DNA of 64,000 nucleotides, from assembly GCA_007922225.1 (NCBI GenBank), contig ML679960.1:3424032-3488031 (forward strand), read 5' to 3'. Both the position numbers and the translations under genes were made by a program. Under the pieces are notes generated by a model. That model searched no databases. It was not told the origin of the DNA and saw nothing but the letters and a program-made list of their open reading frames with translations. Positions 1-11,725 of this stretch are shown here, in pieces; position 1 is the first letter of the stretch, and every line of letters begins with the position of its first letter. The stretch comes from Emydura subglobosa (taxonomy: Eukaryota; Chordata; Testudines; Chelidae).

Positions 1-974
1 ATTACTTGCTGTCACCATATATTTCAAATTGTCAGTCATGTTGCTAACAAGAAAACCTGCTGTTGGTAAACACTGTCAATATTAATTTTTGTTAAGCACC
101 AATAATGACAATAGTCCCTTCCTCCCCTGAAGAGCTTACAACCTATGGCCTTGATTCTGCACACGTTTATACACATGCTTAAGACTTGATGCCTGAGAGT
201 AACCTCAAGGATCAAGGCCTCAACAAATGTAAATAGGAAAGGAAGGATACATTAGGGAAGTTAGAGGAAGGAATATCAGAGTATTTTGGCGAGTTGGGGG
301 GCGGATGATCTTTAATGTGGTTCAGAAGAAGTGAGGGGTGTTTTTGTTTGTTTTTTACAGAAGGGATTTGAATGGAGAACACTGGTATAGAAAAACAAGT
401 TGGGATGAGCATTCAGTACTTAGGAAACAGCATGCAAAAATAGATTAACGTAGTGAATGGAAATGAAAGAAGGAGGAATTATTTATACACAGCAATGGAA
501 GTTTATTTGCCTGTAAAAACACCATGCAAAGTTACAAGTCTAGAGTAAAACCTCACTAAGCAGCAAGTGTTAAAATATATAAAACATCAGTTGCTCCCCA
601 TTTCTCAGTAAATAACCAAACAATAGAGTGTCCCTACAGCTTTTACAAAAATGTAATGTATTACTAGCTGGTATTATTATAGCTAAATCTAAAATTACTA
701 TGACAATAAATGATCAAAGTACAATTTGCATTAAATACAACATGTAGTATCCTTGTTTCTCTTGCCCTCCTCTCTATCCCCAATTGTGTTTGTTCATTTA
801 TTAACGCAAACCTCCAACTTTCAGTAAATCACAACGAGTGAGCCAGTCATTAGTACAAAGGAGAGTTTCTATATAAAGAATGCCTGAAGGATTAGGTGTC
901 ATCAGACACTAGCAGAATCTCAAAGGAATTATTGGGGTGTCATTTTAGTCCCTTTGCTCTATTTTAATGTATGT
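1..974. other. No gene seen; AT-rich non-coding DNA
   Basis: I see no splice-flanked coding segment here. Around 95-160 there is a weak resemblance to an old dispersed repeat ending in 'ccctgaagagcttacaa', a phrase common in ancient amniote SINE-type repeats. The rest is unassigned. If the CpG island at 7.5-8.1 kb is the ACOT9 promoter, this would be ACOT9 intron 1. Confidence 0.5.
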
Positions 975-2960
975 GTTAAGAAATAAGAATGGCCACACTG
1001 GGTCAGACCAATGGTCCACCTAGCCCAATATTCTGTCTTCCAACAATGGCCAGTGCCAGATGCTTCAGAGGGCATTAAGAGAACTAGACAATGTATCGAG
1101 TGATCCATCCCCTATTGTCCACTCCCAGCTTCGGGCAGTCAGAGGTTTAGGAACATTAGAGCATGGGGTTGCATCCCTAAGCATCTTGGCTAATAACCAT
1201 TGATGGATCTATCTTCCTTGAGCTTATCTAATTCTTATGTGAACAGTTATACTTTTGGCCTTCACAATATCCCCAGCAACAAGTTTCACAGGTTGGCTGG
1301 GTGTTGTGTGAAGAAGTATTTCCTTGTGTTTGATTTAAAACCTCCTGACTACTGATTTCATTAGGTGACCCCTGCTTCTTGCGTTAAGTGAAGGGGTAAA
1401 TAACACTTCCTTATTCATTTTTTCCACATTGTTCATGATTTTATAGACTTCTATCATATCCGCCTTTAATTGTCTCTTTTCTAAACTGAACAGTGCCAGT
1501 CTTTTTAATCTCTCTTCCTAAGGAAGTTGTTCTATACCCTTAATCATTTTTGTTGCCCTTCTCTGTATTTTTTTAATTCTAATGTCTTTTTTTGAGATGA
1601 GGCAATCATAACTGCACACAGTGTTCAAGGTGTGGGCATACCATGGATTTATACAGTGGCATTATATTTTCTGTCTTATTAGCTATCCCTTTTCTAATGG
1701 TTCCTAACATTGTTAGCTTTTTTGACTGTCACTATACGCTAAGTGGATGTTTGCAGAGAACTAGCAACAAAGCATTCAAGCATGAGATTTTGGTGTCAAA
1801 CAGCTAATTAGACCTCATCATGTTGTATGTATAGTTGGGATTATGTTTTCCAATGTGCATTACTTTGGATTTATCAACACTGAATTTCATCTGCCATTTT
1901 CTTGCCCAAGGTGGGTAAGGTAATATCTTTTATTGGACCAACATCTGTTGGTGATAGAGACAAACTTTCAAGCCATACAGATGTCCATTCATCCAGTTCT
2001 GTAACCCATTGTACCTCTTTCACAGTCAGCTTTGGATTTAACAATCTTGAGTAATTTTGTATTGTCTGCAAACTTTTCCATCTCACTGTTTACCATCTTT
2101 TCCAGATCATTTAGAAATATGCTGAACACTACTGTGAAACACCACTGTGAAAACTGATAATTTATTCCTAACCTTTATTTCCTATCTTTTAACCAGTTAC
2201 TGATCCATGAGAGGACCTTCCCTCTTAAGCAAACTAAGCAGTCATGTGGTAACAGAATTTGGCGACGGACTTTGTCAAAAGCTTTCTGAAAGTCCAAGTA
2301 CACTATATCCACTGATCACCTTTGTCTATATGCTTGTTGTCACCTGCAAAAATTCTAACAGATTGGTGAGGCATGATTTTCTTTTAAAAAGCTGTGTTAA
2401 CTCTTCACCAACTTTGTCATGTTTGTCTACATGTCTGATAATTCTGTTCTTTATTATTGTTTCAACCAGTTTGCCTGGCACTGAAGTTAGGCTTACTGGC
2501 CTGTAATTGCCAGGGTTGCCTCTTGAGCCTTTTTTAAAATGAGCATTACATTAGCCATCCTCCAGTCATCTGGTATAGAGGCTGATTTAAGCAATAAGTT
2601 ACATTGCACAGTTAGTAGTTCTGCAGCTTTGTATTTGAGTTCCTTCAGAACTTAGGTGAATGCCATCTGGTCCTGGTGACTTATTACTGTTTAATTTATC
2701 AATTTGTCCCCAAACCTCCTCTACTGACACCTCAGTCTAGGACAGTTCCTCAAATACATCACCTAAAAAGAATGGCTGGAATGTCAGAATCTCCCTCACA
2801 TCCTTTCAGTGAAGACCGAAGTAATTTAGCTTCTTCTTCAGCACCTCAATCATCCAATGGCCTCACTAATTGTTTGGCATGCTTCCTGCTTCTGATGCTC
2901 CTCAAATTTTTTTGGCCTGCCTAATGTTAATTATTCTTTGCATTTACTTGAGGTTTAAAA
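975..2960 (-). mobile_element. CR1 LINE, 3' part, degenerate, reverse orientation
   Basis: The left edge carries the characteristic CR1 3' end 'gggtcagaccaatggtcca' and 'ctgtcttccaacaatggcc'. The body follows the inverted reverse-transcriptase region common in turtle and crocodilian CR1s, with phrases such as 'gtatagttgggattatg', 'ttttccagatcattta' and 'ttcaaccagtttgcc'. Reading frames are broken by many stops, so it is a fossil. The 3' end lies to the left, so the element is on the - strand. Its right end runs into a second CR1 3' end at about 2968. Confidence 0.85.
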
Positions 2961-2967
2961 TTAAACA

Positions 2968-4012
2968 TAAGACCATAAGAATGACCACACTGGGTCAGAC
3001 CAATGGTCCATTTAGCCCAGTATCCTGTCTTCCAACAGTGCCAATGCCAGGTGCTTCAGAGGGAATGAATAGAACAGGTAATCATCAAGTGATCCATCCC
3101 ATCGCCCATTCCCAGCTTCAGGCAAACAGCAATGCCTGCCTACCCTGGCTAATTGCCACTGATACACCTATTCTCCATGAACTTATCTAGTTCTTCTTTT
3201 AACCCAGTTATAGTCTTGGCCTTCACAACATCCTCGGTCAAGGAGTTCCAAAGGCTGACTGTGCATTGTGTGAAGAAATACTTCCTTTTGTTTATTTTAA
3301 ACTTGCTATTAATTTAATTTGGTGACCCCTAGTACTTGTGTTATGCGGCATAAATAGCACTTCCTTATTTACTTTCTCCACACCAGTCATGATTTTATAG
3401 ACTGCTATCATTATTAGTTATTATATTATATTAGTCGACTCTTTTCCGAGCTGAAAAGTCCCGGTCTTATTAATCTCTCCTCATATGGAAGCTTTTCCAT
3501 ACCCCTAATCATTTTTGTTGCCCTTTTCCAATTTCAATATATATAGATGGGGTGAATAGATCGGCATGCAATATTCAAGATGTGGTAATACCATAGATTT
3601 ATAAAGAGGCAATATGATATTTTCTGTTTTATCTATCTCTTTCATAATGATTCCCAATCATAATGATTCCCAACATTCTGTTAGCTTTTTTTGACTGCCG
3701 CTGCACGCTGAGCAAATGTTTTCAGAGAACTATGCACAATGACTTCAAGGTCTCTTTCTTGAATGGTAACAGCTAATTTAGACCCCATAATTTTACATGT
3801 ATAGTTGGGATTATGTTTTCCAACGTGCATTACTTTCCATTTATCAACACTGAATTTTATCTGCCATTATGTTATCCAGTCACCCAGTTTGCGAGATCCC
3901 TTTGTAACTCTTCACAGTTTGCCTTGGACTTAACTATCTTGAGCAGTTTCGTATCATCTGCAAATTTTTTCACCTCACTGTTTACTCCTTTTTCCAGATC
4001 ATTTATTAATAA
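2968..4012 (-). mobile_element. Second CR1 LINE 3' fragment, reverse orientation
   Basis: It repeats the same CR1 segment as 975-2140: the 3' end 'gggtcagaccaatggtcca' at about 2994, then the same order of phrases through 'gtatagttgggattatg' (about 3800) and 'tccagatcatttattaa' (about 3990). It is a 5'-truncated copy in the same orientation as its left neighbour. It was either inserted into the older copy or landed beside it. No intact frame is present. Confidence 0.85.
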
Positions 4013-7000
4013 AACATTAATGCTTCATGTTTCATATTTAATTATTAGAAGTCTGAGTAAAAACAGTATTCTAATATAAAATAATACTAACGTGAATTTT
4101 CATAATCCATGGTTCTAATCTGATTAAAGGATATTTATTTATAATTTTTTATGTATAAAACTCAGTTTTTCTGTAGGCTATTTCATTTCTACTCCTCACT
4201 TTGTCCTCTTTGTGCCCATCCTCCCTCACCTTCCATATGTCTCCATCCTACAGTGACCCTCCATCCAGAACACATCCTCAAGGAAAAAGGAAAAGCACCG
4301 TCCTCCGGCCTCCCCTCAAAAAATGCAACACGAGCATTCTGCTTTTCCAGGAAAAAAGGACCACAGTGATACCCTGAACTTGTATTTCTAAGCTGGATGC
4401 ACACAGCTTTACCATTAGGTTCAACACATATGCAAGAATTTTTAAAGACACTTTCAGAAGTCATGTCTTAAACAATATGAACTACACTAAGGAATATTCT
4501 CTTTGCAATACATCCCTGTCACCCCTTAATGGGAATTACATGTACTAGAATGAAATGTACAATGATCTATATTTAATATACATGAATCTAACCATGTTAG
4601 AGAAGTAGATAATACATATTGTTATAAGGAAATGTAAAAAGGGAACTTTTTTTGCCGTGTCTTGTTGACACAGCTTTCAAAGATTGCAAAGAAATCAGAA
4701 AGTTGCTTTGCGTCCTATCTACAGTGGATCCTTGGTCTGTGTAGATAACTGGGCAAAGTGAAACAGACAATGTGTAACTTACTAGACAGGTATAAGCAAG
4801 ACAGACTAGAGAGGATAAACACTGATTGGACAGAACTAACCAGCAACTCCAAGGCCACAAGAAACAGATAAGTAACAATACGATAACAGCAGAAATAAAT
4901 AATGAACACATGAAAGCAATGGTTAAAAAAAAAAAAAAGATAGCTAAGGAGGTACCACTTAGAGTTTTAGCAGAACAAGTAAAAAAGTATTAGAAAATAT
5001 ATTTAGAATGGAATATTTACAGATGAGATAGTTTTAATAATTTGTGCCTGCGCTATGTTATGGGACAAGATATAAAAATGTGTGTTTAACAAAGGGATGT
5101 GGAGCAATGCAGTATCTAATATGGTAATATATTGTCCAGACATTTGATTATTAAAGATTTCAACTAGTTAAGCATAGTGGGACGGTGCTTTTCACCCAAC
5201 AGTATAAAGGAAAGAATAAAACCTTTTAATGACATGATCTTCCAAAATTCAACCAGTTACATTACCTTCAGACATGTCTAGAGGAGCCTGTGAGCCATTA
5301 GTCATGGATGTCAGTGCCCTAGCCAGAATAGAAGGAGCCTTCCTTACAGTATACCACCTGTAGACATGACAGGAATTAAGCATCATTCAAAATTACTGCA
5401 GTGAAAACAAATGAGATAGGTACACACTACTTCAGAGACTCATTTAATCATTTTCATAGGAGTGATTTTTTTTTTCAGAAGCAACACAATAGTTTGACAC
5501 ATATTACAGATGGAGTCGGCTAAATTAGTAAAAGAGACCAAGTTTGCATTACTTGTATAGTAAAAGTATTTTCAGGAAAGGGAGGGAAAGTAAAGCCAAA
5601 TCACCAAATCATGTATGTTGTTTCCCCACAGAAAGAGTTATTTAATTTTTCATAACATTGTTTGGAAGAAGCTGCCAATGAAGCATATAAACAGTGGCCA
5701 AGATTTTCAAAAGTGCCTAGTGAGTTTAAGTGCCCAATCTGAGGCACTGTAAAGGGATTTGGTTGGCAGGGACTGCAGTTGGAAGTTAGGAGCCTACATA
5801 CCTTGGTGGATCTGGACCTTACTGTTTCCGTGCCTCAATTTATCCATTTGTAAAATAGGTACAGCAACTCTTATAAAAGCATTTTGAAATTCTTGGACAT
5901 ACCTAATATTTATACTAAGGTGAACATGAGTTTAAACCATCATTTAATGTAACATTAACAGGGAAAATGTAAAATTTACTGAAATTAAGGTTTTGTTTTA
6001 TTGCAGTAAGACACTAGTTTTAATTTGTAAAAGTAAAACAAACAACAAAGGAGGCTTATTGATATTCCTAATGAAAAAAGCTACGTCACTTCAGGTCACA
6101 GTCTCACAGAGTACAAGTTCTTTGACATTAGGGTAGATGCTCAGCACTGAAATCAATCAAAGTTAGGAGTCTAGGCCTAAAACACTTCTTTAAGGTTACA
6201 TAGTGAGTCAGCACCAATGTTGCTAGATTGTTTTAGTCCTGACCTCAAGTTCCATACTATGATCACAAGACAGTATTGCTTTTTCTAATAAACTGATAGA
6301 CACATTGTTATTTATTTGTATTTGCATGTTCCCCATATTAATCTCAATAGGTCATATAGTTTTACCATGAATAGGGACTGTCACATCAATCCCCCATATT
6401 GTCCTGTCAAGGAACAGGGTTTGCCTAGCCCTCAACTTTCTACAGAAAAGGCCATGGGGTGCACCTCAAAAACGGGTAGGTCCTCAGGCATGCATAAGAG
6501 GGCAGGGTTGTCTACATAAAAGCTATGTATCTCTACTCCACTGTGGCCCTTGGCACTTCCCTAGCTGATTTAACTAACAGGACAGTAAAAACACAAGAAG
6601 CGATAAGAATCTCATCTGCACCAGGAATTTCGCAGTGGTAATGGTGAAAACTTTCTTTTAACATCCCCTATTGTAGACAGTCTCTGACTCCAATAGACAC
6701 TCTTTTTAGCACAGCCCCAGGTGAACAGTTGCTTAACTTAGTCCACATTCCAGCAGGATTTTAAAAGTACAGTGGCAAGTGCTTCAGGAGAAAAAGAAAA
6801 GTTACAACATTTAAGACCATATTCTGACCTCACTGCCACTCTATGCAGCCCAGTGGCAACACCAGAGTTGCACAGGATACATATTAGGGCAGAATTTAGC
6901 CCCAAGCATTACTAGAAAAGGGTTCAAAATCTGCCTGCTTAGTTTGTTTGCATTTCATTTAAAACAGTTTGCTTGGATTTAAACATTCCCCTTCAGTGTT

Positions 7001-7440
7001 TTTGACTCAAGTATAGCCTTCTAACAGTTCGGATCTGGAAAATGAAGTTAAATACTAAAAATGACCGTACAATGAACTCTTCAATTTTTATTATCTAAGA
7101 TGAGAGAAATGCAAAAAAAAAAAAAAAGCAATTAGCAGTAATGGCAAAAATGCATTTTCCAATTTGAACGAGTTAATGTATTGTTGGTAAAAGCAGCTAG
7201 TTTAACATCTATGCCTCCTGATCCTGCACTGCCTGCTACACTGTTTGCAACATGCTGCCAAGTGGCAGTGCAAGGCTCAGGGGTGTGTATTTTCACCGGC
7301 TATTGTCCCTTCGCAAAAGCAGCGCTCGGATTTTGACAGCCCATCCGGGCAGCCATCGCAGCACAAACGTCAGGGGAGCCAACGATAGCGTTGCATCCGG
7401 AACCTACCAATTGGTGGGTAGAAGGAAACGAAATTTACTG
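4013..7440. other. Non-coding interval with two MIR-type fragments
   Basis: No gene is supported. At 5812-5893 the phrase 'tgcctcaatttatcc' followed by 'atttgtaaaatagg' matches the body of MIR-type SINEs on the + strand. At 6190-6290 'aaggttacatagtgagtcag' matches the same SINE body in reverse. Short poly(A) runs lie near 4927 and 7113. The rest is AT-rich with no conserved structure that I can identify. Confidence 0.45.
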
Positions 7441-7469
7441 TATTTTATTTTATTTTATTTTTTTCACAT

Positions 7470-8110
7470 GAAGCCACTTGTGGCAGAGCGCCTCGCCCGG
7501 GGCGCGCGGGGACCACCGGCCCAGCCCCGCGGCCTCACACACCCACACCCCTAGTGAGTCGCAGCACGCAGGACAGAGCGACCGACTGACCGACCGACCT
7601 ACCGACCCCCCGTCCAGCCGCGGCCCGTTACCCGACTTCTGTGTCGGGACCCCGAGGCCAGCAGCTGCAGCGCCGCTCCCGCCCCGCAGGCCCCCAGGGT
7701 ACCCCGCGCGAGCCGCCGCCAACCTCCCCGCTGGGGCGGCAGCTGCAGCAGCTCGTCCCACCGGCCGGGGCCGCCCCCGGCGCACTCACCCGAGGGCCAA
7801 CATGCCGCTGCCGCGCGCCTGCCGCCAACCGCCGCCAAAAACCGCCACGCCCCGGCCGCCGGGATGTTTAGAACTCAGCCAGTCTGAGTCCTCCAGCACC
7901 ATAGACACGCGGCGCCGCCAGCATAGAGAGTCGAATCCCTTCTCTGTCTATGGTTCCTTCCGTCTCTAGTCTCAACCGCCCCTCCCCCCCCAATCTGTGG
8001 TTCCTTCCTGCTTTCTTTTTCCCACCTGCTGGCGCTGAGCGACCTGTCCCTGTGCCCTAGTGCGGGCTGCCCCTGCGCTCTCTCTGCGCCGCATGCCGCA
8101 GCAGTCACAG
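7470..8110 (-). promoter_or_regulatory. ACOT9: CpG island; probable ACOT9 promoter and first exon
   Basis: An abrupt GC- and CpG-rich block stands in AT-rich DNA. On the - strand a consensus splice donor (GG|GTGAGT, intron beginning at 7789 and running leftward) follows three possible start codons at 7838, 7828 and 7803, one per frame. The 7838 start gives an Ala/Arg-rich N-terminus that could be a mitochondrial presequence. In mammals ACOT9, a mitochondrial acyl-CoA thioesterase, lies next to SAT1 and is transcribed away from it, with roughly 15-17 kb between the promoters. Here the island is about 15 kb from SAT1 in the matching orientation. The gene name rests on synteny, not on coding sequence: no ACOT9 exon is recognisable to the left. 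Confidence 0.5.
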
Positions 8111-8127
8111 TCAGTCACCTGCCTCCT

Positions 8128-11100
8128 GTCATAGACTCATAGAATATTAGAGTTGGAAGGGACCTCAGGTGATCATCTAGTCCAACCCCCTGCTCAAAGC
8201 AGAACTAACCTCAGCTATATCATCCCAGCCAGGGCTTTGTCAAGCAGCAGCTTAAAAACCTCTAAGGATGGAGATTCCATCACCTCCCTAGGTAACCCAT
8301 TCCAGGGCTTCACCATCCTCCTAGTGAAAAACCTTTTCCTAATATCCAACCTAGACTCCCCCCCTGCAACTTGAGACCATTGCTCCTTGTTCTGTCATCT
8401 ACCACCATTGAGAACAGCCTAGCTCCATCCTCCCTAGAACCCCCTTTCAGGTAGTTAAAGGCTGCTATCAAATCCCCCCCACTCTTCTCTTTTGCAGACT
8501 AAACAAGCCTACTTCCCTCAGCCTCTCCTCATAAGTCTTGTACTCCAGCCCCCTAACCATTTTTGTTGCCCTCTGCTGGACTCTCTCCATGTCCACATCT
8601 CTCTGTCCACATCCTTTTTGTAATGGGGGGCCCAAAATTGGACACAAACTCCAAATGGGGTCTCACCAGAGCCGAAGAGAGGGGAATAATCACTTCCCTC
8701 GATCTGCTGGCAATGCTCCCACTAATGCAGCCCAGTATGCTATTAGCCTTCTTGGCAACCAGGGCACACTGCTGACTCATATACAGCTTATCCACTATAA
8801 CCCCCAGGTCCTTTTCTGCAGAACTGCTGCCTAGCTCATCGGTCCCCAGTCTGTAGCTGTGCATGGGATTCTTCCGTCCTAAGTGCAGGACTCTGCACTT
8901 GTCCTTGTTCAACCTCATCAGATTTCTTTTAGCCCAGTCCTCCAATTTATGTAGGTCACTCTGTATCCTATCCCCACCTTCCAAGGTATCTACCACTCCC
9001 CCTAACTTAGTGTCATCTGCAAACTTGCTGAGGGTGCAATCTACCCCATCCTCTAGATCATTAACGAAGATGTTGAACAAAACCGGCCCCAGGACCAACC
9101 CCTGGGGCACTCCGCTTGTTACCGGCTGCCAGCTAGACATTGATCACTACCCATTGAGCCCAATGATCTAGCCAGCTCTTTATCCATTTTATAGTCCATT
9201 CATCCAACCCATACTTCTTTAACTTGCTGATAAGAATACTATGGGAGACTGTATCAAAAGTTTTGCTAAAGTCAAGGTATATCACATCCACTGCTTTCCC
9301 CACATCCACAGAGCCAGTTACCTCTTCATAGAAGGCAATCAGGTTGGTCAGGCATGATTTGCCCTTGATGAATCCATGTTGACTGTTCCTGATCACTTTC
9401 TTCTCTTCCAAGTGCCTTAAAATGGATTACTTGAGGACCTGTTCCATGATTTTTCCAGGGATTGGGGTGAGGCTTACCAGCCTGTAGTTCCCTGGATCCT
9501 GTTTCTTCCCTTTCTTGAAGATGGGCACTATATTTGCCTTTTTCCAATCATCAGGGACCTCCCCCAGTTGCCACAAGCTTTCAAAGATAATAGCCAATGG
9601 CTCTGAAATCACATCAGCCAACTCCCTCAGCACCCTTGGATGCATTGCATCTGGCCCCATGGACTTGTGTATCTTTCTAAATAGTCCTGAACCTGTTCCT
9701 TCAGCACTTAGGGATGTTCACCTCCTCCCCGTTCTGTGCTGCCCAATGCAGTAGTCTGGGAGCTGACCTTGTCTGTGAAGACAGAGGCAAAAAAGGCATT
9801 GAGTACCTCAGCTTTCTCCACATCCTCTGTCACTAGGTTGCCTCCCCCATTCTGTAAGGGGCCCACACTTTCCCTAATCTTCCTCTTGTTGGTAACATAC
9901 CTGTAGAAACCCTTTCTTGTTCCCCTTCACGTCCCTTGATAGCTGCAACTCCAATTGCACTTTGGCCTTCCTGATTTCATTCCTGCATGTTCGAGCAGTA
10001 TTTTTATAATCCTCCCTAGTCATCTGACCAACCTTCCACTTCTTGTAAGCTTCTTTTTTGTGTTTAAGCTTACCAAAGACTTCTTTGTTAAGCCAAGCTG
10101 GGCGCCTACCATATTTGCTATTCTTCCTTGGGATGGTTTGTTCCTGTGCCCTCAATAAGATTTCTTTAAAATACAGCCAGATCTCTTGGATTCCTTTCCC
10201 CCTCATATTAGCCTCCCAGGCGATCCTGTCCATCAGCTCCCTGAGGGAGTCAAAGTCTGCTTTTCTGAAGTCCATCGTCCGTATCCTGCTGTTCTCCTTT
10301 CTTCCTTTTGTCAGGATCCTGAATTCTACCATCTCATGGTCACTGCTGCCTAGGTTGCCACCCACTTCTACTTCCCCAACAAATCTTTCCTGTTTGTGAG
10401 CAGCAGGTCAAGAGGAGCACGACCCCCCTAGTTGGTTGCTCCAGCACTTGCACCAGGAAGTTGTTCGCAACAAAGTTGTCCGCAACACTATCCAAAAACT
10501 TCCTGGATTGTCTGTGCTCTGCTGTATTGCTCTTCCAGCAGATGTCAGAGTGATTGAAGTCCTCCATGAGAACCAGGTCCTGTGAATTGGAAACTTTCCT
10601 TAGTTGACTGAAGAATGCCTCATCTACCTCATCCTCCTGGTCTGTAACAGACACTCACCACGACATCACGCTTATTGTTCTTGCTTCTAAGCTTAATCCA
10701 GAGACTCTCAACTGGCTTATCTCGTTTCATACTGGAGCTCAGAGCAATCATAGTGCTCACTTACATATGTGCTGTGCAACTCCTCCACCCTTTCGTCCCT
10801 GCCTGTCCTTCCTGAACAGTTTATACCCATCCATGACAGTGCTCCAGTTGTATGAGTTGCCCCACCAAGTCTCAGTTATTCCAATCATGTGATAGTTCTT
10901 TGTCTATGCCAGGACTTCCAATTCCTCCTGCTTGTTTCCCAGACTTCTTGAGTTTGTGTATAGGCACTTGAGATAACTGGCCAATTGCCCTACTTTCTGC
11001 AATTCAGGAGGCCTCCCCTGTTGCACCCTCTTCCTTCTGCTTCCTCCTGGTGTCCCACTTTCCCACTTACCTCCGGGCTTAGGTCCCTGTTCTCCATCAA

Positions 11101-11500
11101 ACCTAGTTTAAAGCCCTCCTCACTAGGTTAGCCAGCCTGATTGTGAAGATAGTCTTCCCTCTCTTCGTTAGGTGAATCCTGTCTCTTCCTAGTAATCCTT
11201 CTTCCTGGAACAACATCCCATGATCGAAGAATCCAAAGCCCTCCAAAGCCATCCCTGCACATGACCTTCAGGCTCCTTGCACCTGCTTCTTTGCTGCCCA
11301 GCTGGCACCTCATCCGCCCTCCCCCTCCAGCTCCACCCGCCTTTGGCTTCCCCAGCTCACCCTCTTTTGCCTTGGTGCCATTGTTAACCCTGTTCTCTAC
11401 AGTCAGTTAATGAGCCTGGCATCCTCTGTCCTTGCTGTTCTTTTGTTTGTTCCCCTCTCTTTTCTCCAGCACACACAGAAGGAGCTCACCTGTGGCGAGC
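8128..11500 (-). mobile_element. Long CR1 LINE (about 3.4 kb) with RT and endonuclease remnants
   Basis: The left edge is the CR1 3' tail: 'tcatagactcatagaat' then 'ttggaagggacctcagg'. On the - strand there are frame-broken pieces of ORF2: 8553-9140 has the RT palm motif F-A-D-D; 9133-9411 and 9427-9660 are upstream RT; 9874-10365 is the linker; 10340-10654 is the endonuclease end. The 10660-11500 part is more upstream CR1 sequence. Stops and frameshifts separate the pieces, so the copy is inactive. It starts within about 20 bp of the right edge of the CpG island. Confidence 0.88.
8553..9140 (-). pseudogene. CR1 reverse transcriptase fragment (palm domain)
   Basis: This is a 195-codon open piece of CR1 ORF2 containing the catalytic F-A-D-D-T-K motif of non-LTR reverse transcriptase and the 'GVPQG' region upstream of it. 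It is cut off by a stop at its C-terminal end and by a frame change from the next upstream piece (9133-9411). It belongs to the CR1 at 8128-11500 and is not a host gene. Confidence 0.85.
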
Positions 11501-11506
11501 GACAAA

Positions 11507-11725
11507 GGAAGAACATAAGAACATCCATTCTGGGTCAGACCAATGGTTCATCTAGCCCAGTATCCTGTCTTCCCACAGTAGCCACTGCCAGGCACTTCAG
11601 AGGATGGAGGGATGTGCATCTGTTGTGGTCCACTCCCAGCTTCCGGCAACTGGAGGTTTAGGGATGCCCAGAGCATAGGCATCTTGGCTAATAGCCATTG
11701 GTGGACCTATCCTCTGATCATGAGT
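11507..11725 (-). mobile_element. CR1 3'-end fragment, reverse orientation
   Basis: 'gggtcagaccaatggttca' and 'agtatcctgtcttccc' mark the 3' end of the same CR1 type as at 975 and 2968. The copy is about 200 bp and heavily 5' truncated. It abuts the upstream end of the 3.4-kb CR1. Confidence 0.8.

Noticed and set aside
7478..7969. 163-codon + strand open frame in the CpG island
   Set aside because: Low-complexity Pro/Arg/Ala composition caused by GC content. The splice signal in the island is on the other strand.
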